Position numbers and translations under genes: made by a program. From JAYQUR01 sp038133505 (GTDB lineage Bacteria; Pseudomonadota; Alphaproteobacteria; MPNO01; UBA830), in NCBI GenBank assembly GCA_038133505.1, contig JAYPTI010000041.1:1-20369 (forward strand): a DNA stretch of 20,369 bases, read 5' to 3'. The notes beneath the pieces were generated by a model that worked only from the letters and a program-made list of their open reading frames with translations, made no database searches and had not been told where the DNA came from. This document shows, piece after piece, positions 14,686-20,369 of this stretch (position 1 is its first letter; each line of letters starts with the position of its first letter).

Positions 14686-15496
14686 GCTCGGCATCATCGC
14701 CGGAGAGGGCTCGCTTCCCGGAGAAATCATCGACGCCTGCCGCGAAAGCGGACGAGCCTTCTATGTGCTCGCTTTCGAAGGCAGCGCCGACGCCGCCGTT
14801 CTCGGCGACGCCCCGGTCGAATGGATACGCATGTCGGAAATCAGCCGCGCGCTCGCCGCGGCCCGGCGGGAAGGCGTCGAGGAACTCGTGCTCGTCGGCC
14901 GGATCCCGCGGCCGTCGCCGCTGGCGCTGCTGCGCGATGCGCGGTCCGCGAAGTTCATCGCGAAGGTCGGAAAGCGCATTCTCGGAGACGACAATCTTCT
15001 GACGGCCGTGGTCAAGGAACTCGAGGAAACGGAGGGGTTCCGGATTATTGCGCCGGATGCGCTGCTGGGTGACCTCCTGGCGCCCGAAGGCGTCCTCACC
15101 CGGCGGGAACCCTCCGCCGACGAACGGGCCGATATCGAGCGGGGCATCGCCGTGGTGTGGGCGATGGGCGAATTCGATATCGGGCAGGGGGCGGTCATCC
15201 AGAACGGTACGGTGCTTGGCGTCGAAGGCGTGGAGGGCACTGACGCGCTCATTTCCCGCTGCGGGCAATTCGTACAGGCCGATCTGCCGGGCGGGGTCCT
15301 GGTGAAGATGCCGAAACCGGGGCAGGAACGGCGGACCGACCTGCCGGCGATCGGGCGGTCGACGGTCGAGAATGCAGCGGCGGCGGGCCTGCGCGGCATC
15401 GCCGTCGAAGCGGGTGGCGCCCTGATCGCGTCGCGCACCGAGACGATTGCCGCTGCCGACGCGGCGGGCCTGTTCATCGTCGGCTTTCCCGGCTGA
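14678..15496 (+). CDS. lpxI: UDP-2,3-diacylglucosamine pyrophosphatase LpxI
   Basis: Hydrolyses UDP-2,3-diacylglucosamine to lipid X and UMP, the fourth step of lipid A synthesis. LpxI (formerly DUF1009) replaces the unrelated LpxH in most alphaproteobacteria. The 272-residue protein begins PKLGIIAGEGSLPGEI. It has LVGRIPRPSPLALL and GDDNLLTAVVKELE in the N-terminal domain. In the C-terminal domain lie GVEGVEGTDALI (about 181-192), LVKMPKPGQERRTDLPAIG (208-226) and GIAVEAGGALIA. Asp221 in RRTDLP may be the catalytic aspartate known from the Caulobacter enzyme. The start is a GTG overlapping the lpxA end by 8 bp, with only a poor ribosome binding site, which suggests coupling. No LpxH-like metallophosphoesterase is in the window. 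Confidence 0.93.
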   Translation: MPKLGIIAGEGSLPGEIIDACRESGRAFYVLAFEGSADAAVLGDAPVEWIRMSEISRALAAARREGVEELVLVGRIPRPSPLALLRDARSAKFIAKVGKRILGDDNLLTAVVKELEETEGFRIIAPDALLGDLLAPEGVLTRREPSADERADIERGIAVVWAMGEFDIGQGAVIQNGTVLGVEGVEGTDALISRCGQFVQADLPGGVLVKMPKPGQERRTDLPAIGRSTVENAAAAGLRGIAVEAGGALIASRTETIAAADAAGLFIVGFPG

Positions 15497-15502
15497 GGCG
15501 GG

Positions 15503-16681
15503 ATGGCCGAACCGGACGGACAGGCGCCGCTCATCTGGCTCATTGCCGGCGAGCCGTCGGGCGACCTGATCGGGGCGCGTCTGATAGCGGCGCTCCGCGA
15601 GAAAGCCGGCGGCAATATCCGTATCGCGGGGATCGGCGGCGAGGCGATGCAGGCCGAGGGCCTCACGTCGCTGTTTCCGATATCCGATATCGCCCTGATG
15701 GGCGTCGTGGAGATCATTCACCGCATCCCGCAGATCAAACGCCGGATGCGCGAGACCATCGCGCGGATCAAAAGCGACAGGCCGGCCATCGTCGTCTCGA
15801 TCGACGTTCCCGGCTTCTGCTTCGAGGTCTGGAAGGGGCTGCGCGATACGGATATTCCGCTGATCCACTACGTGGCGCCGACGGTGTGGGCGTGGCGGCC
15901 GCGGCGGGCGAAGGCGTTTGCGGCCGAACTGGATCATTTGCTCGCCTTGCTGCCGTTCGAACCGCCGTTCTTCGAGAAGGAAGGGCTCGCCTGCACGTTC
16001 GTCGGCCATCCGGTGCTGGAAGGCGGCGCCGGAAAGGGAGACGGTGCGGCGTTCCGCGCGAAGCACGGCATCGATCCGGACGCGCTGGTGGTTTCCGTCC
16101 TGCCGGGAAGCCGTCATGGCGAGATCAAGCGGCTGACGGCCGTGTTCCGCGGAGCCGCAGAGAAAATCGTCGAGCGCCATCCGGATGTCGTGTTCGCGTT
16201 TCCCACCGTGTCGTATATCCGCGAGGCTCTCGAAAGACGCATCGCGGGCTGGCCGGGCCGCGCGGTCGTCGTGGATACCATCGCCGAGAAATTCGATGCG
16301 ATGGCGGCATCGTCGGCCGCGATGGCGGCATCCGGAACGGTTTCGCTGGAGCTTGCGCTGGCGGGTGTCCCGCATACCGTCGCCTATCGCCTCCACCCGA
16401 TCACGATTGCGGTAATCAAGATCATGCACGGCGTCCGTCAGCAGTTCGTGAATCTGGTGAACATCCTTCTGGAGCGGGAGGCGATACCCGAACTCATCCA
16501 GGCCAAATGCCGTCCGGAGATCGTCGCGGCGGAGACGCTGGCGCTGCTGGACGACGAGGACGCCCGCGCGGCGCAGCTCGCCGCGATGCGCGACGCGCTC
16601 GACATGCTCCGGCCGCCGCAGGGCAGTCCGAGCGAAACGGCGGCAGCCGTCGTGTTGTCGTACCTCAACCCGACGCGGTAA
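15503..16681 (+). CDS. lpxB: Lipid A disaccharide synthase
   Basis: Condenses lipid X with UDP-2,3-diacylglucosamine into the lipid A disaccharide at the inner face of the inner membrane (family GT19). The 392-residue protein has the glycine-rich IAGEPSGDLIGARL at 14-27, GIGGEAMQAEGL, FPISDIALMGVVE, then SIDVPGF with Asp101 and HYVAPTVWAWRPRR (122-135). The C-terminal domain has VLPGSRHGEI with Arg204 (199-208) and ASGTVSLELALAGVPHTVAYR for sugar-nucleotide binding. Asp101 and Arg204 align by motif with residues implicated in the Haemophilus enzyme. It lies 6 bp after lpxI behind GAGGCGGG. It uses both the substrate and the product of LpxI. Confidence 0.97.
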   Translation: MAEPDGQAPLIWLIAGEPSGDLIGARLIAALREKAGGNIRIAGIGGEAMQAEGLTSLFPISDIALMGVVEIIHRIPQIKRRMRETIARIKSDRPAIVVSIDVPGFCFEVWKGLRDTDIPLIHYVAPTVWAWRPRRAKAFAAELDHLLALLPFEPPFFEKEGLACTFVGHPVLEGGAGKGDGAAFRAKHGIDPDALVVSVLPGSRHGEIKRLTAVFRGAAEKIVERHPDVVFAFPTVSYIREALERRIAGWPGRAVVVDTIAEKFDAMAASSAAMAASGTVSLELALAGVPHTVAYRLHPITIAVIKIMHGVRQQFVNLVNILLEREAIPELIQAKCRPEIVAAETLALLDDEDARAAQLAAMRDALDMLRPPQGSPSETAAAVVLSYLNPTR

Positions 16682-16714
16682 GGTCGGGAAACCGAAAACA
16701 GGAGACCAACGGAA

Positions 16715-17122
16715 ATGTCATCAGACAAGGGCGGCTTCCGGCTGCTGCATACGATGATCCGCGTGAAGGATCTGGATAAATCCATCGATTTCTATTCGCG
16801 CCACCTGGGCATGGATGTGCTTCGCAAGAAGGATTTCCCCGGCGGCGAGTTCACCAACGTTTTTATGGGCTACGGCGACGAGAGCGATCACACGGTTCTC
16901 GAATTGACCTACAACTGGGGCCAGGAAGACGCCTACACGCACGGCTCGGGTTTCGGACATCTCGCGGTCGCGGTTCCCGATATCTACAAGGCCTGCGAGG
17001 TGATGGAGGCCGAAGGCGTCAGCATTCCGCGTCCGCCGGGCCCGATGGCGCATGGCACGACCGTGATCGCCTTCATCGAGGACCCGGACGGCTACAAGAT
17101 CGAGCTGATCGAACGAGACTGA
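16715..17122 (+). CDS. gloA: Lactoylglutathione lyase (glyoxalase I)
   Basis: Converts the hemithioacetal of methylglyoxal and glutathione to S-lactoylglutathione, the first step of methylglyoxal detoxification in the cytosol. The 135-residue VOC-fold protein is very close in motif order to E. coli GloA: LLHTMIRVKDLDKSIDFY, then LELTYNWG, GFGHLAVAV and TTVIAFIEDPDGYKIELIE. The four metal ligands are His12, Glu63, His82 and Glu130. The short loop type and ligand set suggest the nickel/cobalt-activated bacterial class. AGGAG at 16700-16704 is a good ribosome binding site. It follows lpxB by 33 bp with no terminator, so it may be the last gene of the long run, although it has no obvious role in lipid A synthesis. 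Confidence 0.95.
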   Translation: MSSDKGGFRLLHTMIRVKDLDKSIDFYSRHLGMDVLRKKDFPGGEFTNVFMGYGDESDHTVLELTYNWGQEDAYTHGSGFGHLAVAVPDIYKACEVMEAEGVSIPRPPGPMAHGTTVIAFIEDPDGYKIELIERD

Positions 17123-17144
17123 TGCCGGCCGAGGCTCATCCAAT

Positions 17145-17173
17145 AAAAAAGGCCCCGCTTGCGGGGCCTTTTT
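17145..17173. terminator. bidirectional intrinsic terminator between gloA and gltA
   Basis: GGCCCCG (17151-17157) and CGGGGCC (17162-17168) form a perfect 7-bp stem with the tetraloop CTTG. Six A residues precede it and five T residues follow. The structure therefore has a U-run in either direction and can end both the plus-strand run, which stops at 17122, and minus-strand gltA, which stops at 17193. Confidence 0.93.
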
Positions 17174-17192
17174 CGTGTTCGCCGTGTCGGCG

Positions 17193-18512
17193 TCAGCGCT
17201 TGTCGATCGGGATGAAATCGCGCTTCGTCGGACCGACATAGAGCTGCCGGGGACGGCCGATCTTCTGGCCCGGGTCCTCGATCATCTCGTTCCACTGCGA
17301 TACCCAGCCGACGGTCCGCGCGACGGCGAACAGCACGGTGAACATCGATTCCGGAATGCCGATCGCCCGGAAGATGATGCCGGAATAGAAGTCGACGTTC
17401 GGATAGAGCTTGCGGTCGACGAAGTACTCGTCCTCGAGGGCGATACGCTCCAGTTCCATCGCGAGCTTGAGCAGCGGCTCGTCGGCATTGCCAAGGGCGC
17501 CCAGCACCTCGTGGCAGGTCTCGCGCATGATGCGCGCGCGCGGATCGAAGTTCTTGTAGACGCGGTGGCCGAAGCCCATCAGGCGGAAGGGATCGTCCTT
17601 GTCCTTGGCCTTCTTGATGTACTCGTTGATGTGATCGACGCTGCCGATCTCGTGCAGCATATTGAGCACGGCTTCGTTCGCACCGCCGTGCGCCGGGCCC
17701 CAGAGGCTGGCAATGCCGGCGGCGATGCAGGCGAACGGGTTGGCGCCGGACGAGCCCGCGAGGCGGACGGTCGAGGTCGACGCATTCTGCTCGTGATCCG
17801 CGTGCAGCGTCAGGATGCGGTCCATCGCGCGCGAAATGATCGGATCGACGTTGCAGACCTCGCAAGGGGTCGAGAACATCATGTGGATGAAGTCCTCGGC
17901 GTAGGACAGGTCGTTGCGCGGATACATGAACGGCTGGCCGATGGAATACTTGAACGCCCAGGCGGCGATCGTCGGCATCTTGGCGATCAGGCGGTAGGAA
18001 GCGATCTCGCGCTGGCGCGGGTCCGAGATGTCCGTGGAGTCGTGATAGAAGGCCGCAAGGCCGCCGACGACACCGCACATGACCGCCATCGGGTGCGCAT
18101 CGCGGCGGAACCCGTCATAGAACTTGTGCAGCTGCTCGTGGACCATCGTGTGATAGGTGATGTCGTGGACGAACTTGTCCTTCTCTGCCTGGTCCGGCAG
18201 TTCGCCCTTGAACAGCAGGTAGGCGACTTCCATGAAATCGCAGTTCTGCGCGAGATCCTCGATCGGATAGCCGCGATACATCAGGACGCCTTCGTCGCCG
18301 TCGATGTAGGTGATCTTGGAGTCGCAACTGCCTGTCGCCATGAAACCGGGGTCGAACGTGAAATAGTCCATTTCCGCGTAGAGCTTGCGGATATCGATCA
18401 CCTTCGGGCCGATCGTCCCTTCCAGCAGCGGCATGTTCATTTCCTTGCCGGTGGAGTGATCGATCAAGGTCACGCTGTCTTTCGGCGCGTTTGCCCCGGA
18501 ATCATTGGTCAT
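17193..18512 (-). CDS. gltA: Citrate synthase (type II)
   Basis: Condenses acetyl-CoA and oxaloacetate to citrate, the entry step of the TCA cycle. The 439-residue length is that of the hexameric type II enzymes of Gram-negative bacteria. The extra N-terminal beta domain of that type is present (residues 1-60, with DIRKLYAEMDYFTFDPGFMATGSC). The catalytic residues are His275 in GPAHGGANEA, His316 in GFGHRVYKNFDPRA and Asp374 in NVDFYSG. HADHEQNASTSTVR (237-250) and SSGANPFACIAAGI are also conserved. ATG at 18512 is chosen because AAGGGA lies 8-9 bases upstream; an in-frame GTG directly before it (18515) is the alternative. It lies 135 bp after gltX on the same strand with its own candidate promoter. 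Confidence 0.98.
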   Translation of the reverse strand: MTNDSGANAPKDSVTLIDHSTGKEMNMPLLEGTIGPKVIDIRKLYAEMDYFTFDPGFMATGSCDSKITYIDGDEGVLMYRGYPIEDLAQNCDFMEVAYLLFKGELPDQAEKDKFVHDITYHTMVHEQLHKFYDGFRRDAHPMAVMCGVVGGLAAFYHDSTDISDPRQREIASYRLIAKMPTIAAWAFKYSIGQPFMYPRNDLSYAEDFIHMMFSTPCEVCNVDPIISRAMDRILTLHADHEQNASTSTVRLAGSSGANPFACIAAGIASLWGPAHGGANEAVLNMLHEIGSVDHINEYIKKAKDKDDPFRLMGFGHRVYKNFDPRARIMRETCHEVLGALGNADEPLLKLAMELERIALEDEYFVDRKLYPNVDFYSGIIFRAIGIPESMFTVLFAVARTVGWVSQWNEMIEDPGQKIGRPRQLYVGPTKRDFIPIDKR

Positions 18513-18544
18513 CACGATGTCCCTTTGGTTTCAGGATTGTTCTG

Positions 18545-18565
18545 CGGGGCGTTCCGCCCGCCCCG
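18545..18565 (-). promoter_or_regulatory. GC-rich hairpin in the probable gltA leader
   Basis: CGGGGCG (18545-18551) and CGCCCCG (18559-18565) pair perfectly over 7 bp with a seven-base loop; a shorter alternative stem with a three-base loop uses the inner CGCCC. It lies between the candidate gltA promoter and the gltA ribosome binding site. No T-run follows on the minus strand, so it does not look like a normal terminator of gltX. Its function is unknown. Confidence 0.55.
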
Positions 18566-18577
18566 AATTGCGGACGG

Positions 18578-18606
18578 AAAATAGCTCTTTCCACCGTTTA
18601 TAGCAA
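18578..18606 (-). promoter_or_regulatory. candidate gltA promoter
   Basis: On the minus strand, TTGCTA (18606-18601) and TATTTT (18583-18578) are separated by exactly 17 bp. This is a good match to sigma-70 spacing and would start transcription near 18571, giving a leader of about 60 nt. The surrounding bases are AT-richer than the average of the window. No start-site data are available. Confidence 0.55.
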
Positions 18607-18647
18607 ACGTTGCACTGCACCATATTCCCTGCCGCACCCGCGTCCGA

Positions 18648-20051
18648 TCAGCCGGTCGCGACCTCTCGGACCCTTGCCAGGGTTTCCTCGCGGCCGAATA
18701 TCGCGGCAACCTCGAAGATGCCCGGCGATACGGTGGTTCCCGTGAGAGCGGCCCGCAGCGGCTGCGCCACGGCGCCGAGCTTGAGGTCCTTTTTCTCGAC
18801 GAAGGCGCGGACCGCGCCGTCGACCGTCTCCTCGCTCCAGTCGTTGACCGCCTCCAGATCGCCGGCCAGTTCGCCGAGCAGGGCCCGCGACTCCGGCGTG
18901 ATCAGGGTGGAGGCTTTTTCAGTGAATTCGAGAGGCCGGCTGCGCACGTAAATAAGTGCATTTTCAACAAGTTGAGGGATTGTATCGGCACGCGACTTCA
19001 ACGAATTCATGCCGGCCAGCACGCGGGATTTCACCTCTTCCGGGAGCGCGCCTCCCGCGGCTTCCTCGAGACCGGGCAGGGCCAGGGCGAACAGACGTTC
19101 GTTATCCGCGGCGTCGATATACCGGCCGTTGAGGTTGGCGAGCTTGTCGAAATCGAACCGCGCGGCGCCCTTGTTGATCCCCGAAATATCAAACCATTCG
19201 GCGGCCTGCTGTATGTCGAAAAACTCGTCGTCGCCATGGCTCCAGCCCAGCCGGCAAAGATAGTTCAGCAACGCCTCGGGCAGGTAACCCATGTCGCGGT
19301 AGGCCTCGACGCCGAGCGCGCCGTGCCGCTTGGAGAGTTTCGCCCCGTCCGCCCCGTGGATCAGCGGGATGTGCGCGAAGACCGGCGGTTCCCAGCCCAG
19401 CGCCTGGAAAATCTGCGTCTGGCGGAAGGCGTTGGTCAGATGATCGTCGCCCCGGATCGCGTGGGTGACGCCCATGTCGTGATCGTCGACGACGACGGAG
19501 AGCATGTAGGTCGGCGTGCCGTCCGCCCGCAGCATGATCAGGTCGTCGAGCTCCGAATTGGCGACTTCGACGCGGCCCTGGACCACGTCCTCTATCACGG
19601 TGGAGCCCTCCTGCGGCGCGCGGAAGCGGATGACGGGATCGACGCCTTCCGGCGCTTCGGACGGGTCGCGGTCCCGCCAGGTGCCGTCGTAGCGCATCGA
19701 GCGTTTTTCCGCCTTGGCCTTCTCGCGCATGGCATCGAGTTCTTCCGGCGTGCAGTAGCAGCGATAGGCGAGACCCTTGTCGAGCAGCGTCTGCGCGGCT
19801 TCGGCGTGGCGGTCGCGGCGGCTGAACTGGTAGACCGGCTCCTCGTCCCACTGCAGTCCGAGCCATTCGAGCCCGGCCAGAATGGCGTCGATCGCCTCCG
19901 GCGTCGACCGCTTCCGGTCCGTATCCTCGATCCGCAGCAGGAACTTTCCGCCCGTATGGCGCGCATAAAGCCAGTTGAACAACGCCGTCCGCGCGCCGCC
20001 GATATGGAGGAATCCCGTGGGCGAGGGGGCAAATCGGGTGACGACCGACAT
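18648..20051 (-). CDS. gltX: Glutamyl-tRNA synthetase
   Basis: Class I aminoacyl-tRNA synthetase that charges tRNA with glutamate. The 467-residue protein has FAPSPTGFLHIGG (7-19) with the HIGH-type motif, the KMSKS-type motif KLSKRHG (238-244) and the alpha-helical anticodon-binding domain to the end. Cys98 and Cys100 of the E. coli zinc motif are present, but the residues at the positions of its Cys125 and His127 are Trp and Asp, so zinc binding is probably lost. The start at 20051 follows GCGGAG; the frame is open for 82 codons further upstream, but those residues are not synthetase-like. Many alphaproteobacteria carry two gltX genes, one partly serving tRNA-Gln through GatCAB; which copy this is cannot be told here. 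Confidence 0.97.
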   Translation of the reverse strand: MSVVTRFAPSPTGFLHIGGARTALFNWLYARHTGGKFLLRIEDTDRKRSTPEAIDAILAGLEWLGLQWDEEPVYQFSRRDRHAEAAQTLLDKGLAYRCYCTPEELDAMREKAKAEKRSMRYDGTWRDRDPSEAPEGVDPVIRFRAPQEGSTVIEDVVQGRVEVANSELDDLIMLRADGTPTYMLSVVVDDHDMGVTHAIRGDDHLTNAFRQTQIFQALGWEPPVFAHIPLIHGADGAKLSKRHGALGVEAYRDMGYLPEALLNYLCRLGWSHGDDEFFDIQQAAEWFDISGINKGAARFDFDKLANLNGRYIDAADNERLFALALPGLEEAAGGALPEEVKSRVLAGMNSLKSRADTIPQLVENALIYVRSRPLEFTEKASTLITPESRALLGELAGDLEAVNDWSEETVDGAVRAFVEKKDLKLGAVAQPLRAALTGTTVSPGIFEVAAIFGREETLARVREVATG

Positions 20052-20157
20052 CGTACTCCGCACTCTCGTTTCGAACCGTGGTGAAATCGCGGGGGGATGT
20101 AACACATGGCGGCCGCTTCGGCTAATCTTTCCCCCGTATCGCTTTGAAGGTCGTCCC

Positions 20158-20369
20158 ATGGCCACCCGTTCGCCCGCGAAAACGATGTATTCCGGAGCGC
20201 CCGCGCTTGAAGCAGCGCGGCAGGCGTTCCGGTCCGCCTTCGCCGCAGGGTACGACCGGCTGTTCCTCTGGATTCCCGTCGTCTTCGGGGTCGGCATAGG
20301 GACGTATTTCGGTCTGGCGGAAGAGCCGGATCGGTTTGTCGGGCCGCTTGCGACTGCGCTTTGCGCTAT
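20158..20369 (+). CDS. comEC: ComEC/Rec2 family DNA uptake channel, N-terminal fragment (continues past window)
   Basis: The first 70 codons are open to the window edge without a stop. They begin MATRSPAKTM and contain a soluble stretch, then the first hydrophobic segment RLFLWIPVVFGVGIGTYFGL (residues 34-53), followed by AEEPDR. A DRLFLWIPVxFGxGIxxYF pattern near residue 35 is typical of alphaproteobacterial ComEC proteins, polytopic inner-membrane channels for single-stranded DNA in transformation. GAAGG lies 7 bases before ATG. The position, divergent from gltX, matches the comEC-gltX arrangement of many alphaproteobacteria. The call rests on about 70 residues plus context, so it is less certain than the other genes. 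The 106-bp gap to gltX holds no promoter that I can call. Confidence 0.72.
   Translation, partial: MATRSPAKTMYSGAPALEAARQAFRSAFAAGYDRLFLWIPVVFGVGIGTYFGLAEEPDRFVGPLATALCA

Noticed and set aside
14627..16429. Minus-strand open frame of 600 codons opposite lpxI and lpxB
   Set aside because: Same cause: antisense shadow of conserved genes, with no ribosome binding site or domain.
18539..18554. Possible alphaproteobacterial LexA (SOS) box: two GTTC half-sites upstream of gltA
   Set aside because: The half-sites are eight bases apart; the known box is GTTC-N7-GTTC, and they overlap the GC hairpin.
17175..18584. Plus-strand open frame of about 470 codons opposite gltA
   Set aside because: Antisense shadow of a fully conserved citrate synthase; the start lies in the terminator region.
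20052..20297. 82-codon N-terminal extension of gltX
   Set aside because: The stretch lacks synthetase features and overlaps the comEC start; ATG at 20051 has its own GGAG site and gives the normal family N-terminus.

Overview
The window is a high-GC chromosomal segment from an alphaproteobacterium. The order dnaE / rpsB-tsf-pyrH-frr-uppS-cdsA-dxr-rseP-bamA-ompH-lpxD-fabZ-lpxA-lpxI-lpxB / gltA, gltX / comEC is typical of that class. Use of LpxI (not LpxH) and a RseP with a single PDZ domain fit it too. The genus cannot be read from the sequence; Hyphomicrobiales or a relative is a reasonable guess.

Layout. (1) Bases 2-1624 hold the 3' part of dnaE, the replicative polymerase. (2) Bases 1625-2377 hold no credible gene. 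They are a mosaic of repeats: two long inverted repeats of one family, a third hairpin of another type, and four degenerate direct repeats. A loosely matching inverted pair brackets nearly all of it. The rpsB promoter and leader lie at the right edge. (3) Bases 2378-17122 hold fifteen co-directional, tightly packed genes. Gaps run from overlap to 54 bp, and I see no internal terminator. They cover translation (S2, EF-Ts, RRF), UMP supply (PyrH), isoprenoid and undecaprenyl-phosphate carrier synthesis (Dxr, UppS), CDP-diacylglycerol (CdsA), envelope proteolysis (RseP), outer-membrane protein assembly (BamA, Skp/OmpH), lipid A synthesis (LpxD, LpxA, LpxI, LpxB) with FabZ, and finally glyoxalase I. 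(4) A bidirectional terminator at 17145-17173 separates this run from convergent gltA and gltX on the minus strand. (5) At the right edge comEC starts on the plus strand, divergent from gltX, and is cut by the window end.

How the genes fit together. The central run couples ribosome components with most of what is needed to build the outer membrane. LpxA, LpxD, LpxI and LpxB give four of the first steps to the lipid A disaccharide; LpxC is not in the window. FabZ works in the fatty-acid elongation that supplies the 3-hydroxyacyl-ACP used by LpxA and LpxD. BamA and Skp handle the proteins of the same membrane.

Every gene is a recognisable member of a well-known family, and I found no undescribed system. 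The least explained part is the repeat mosaic between dnaE and rpsB. Smaller points are a glyoxalase at the end of the lipid A run and a GC-rich hairpin in the probable gltA leader.
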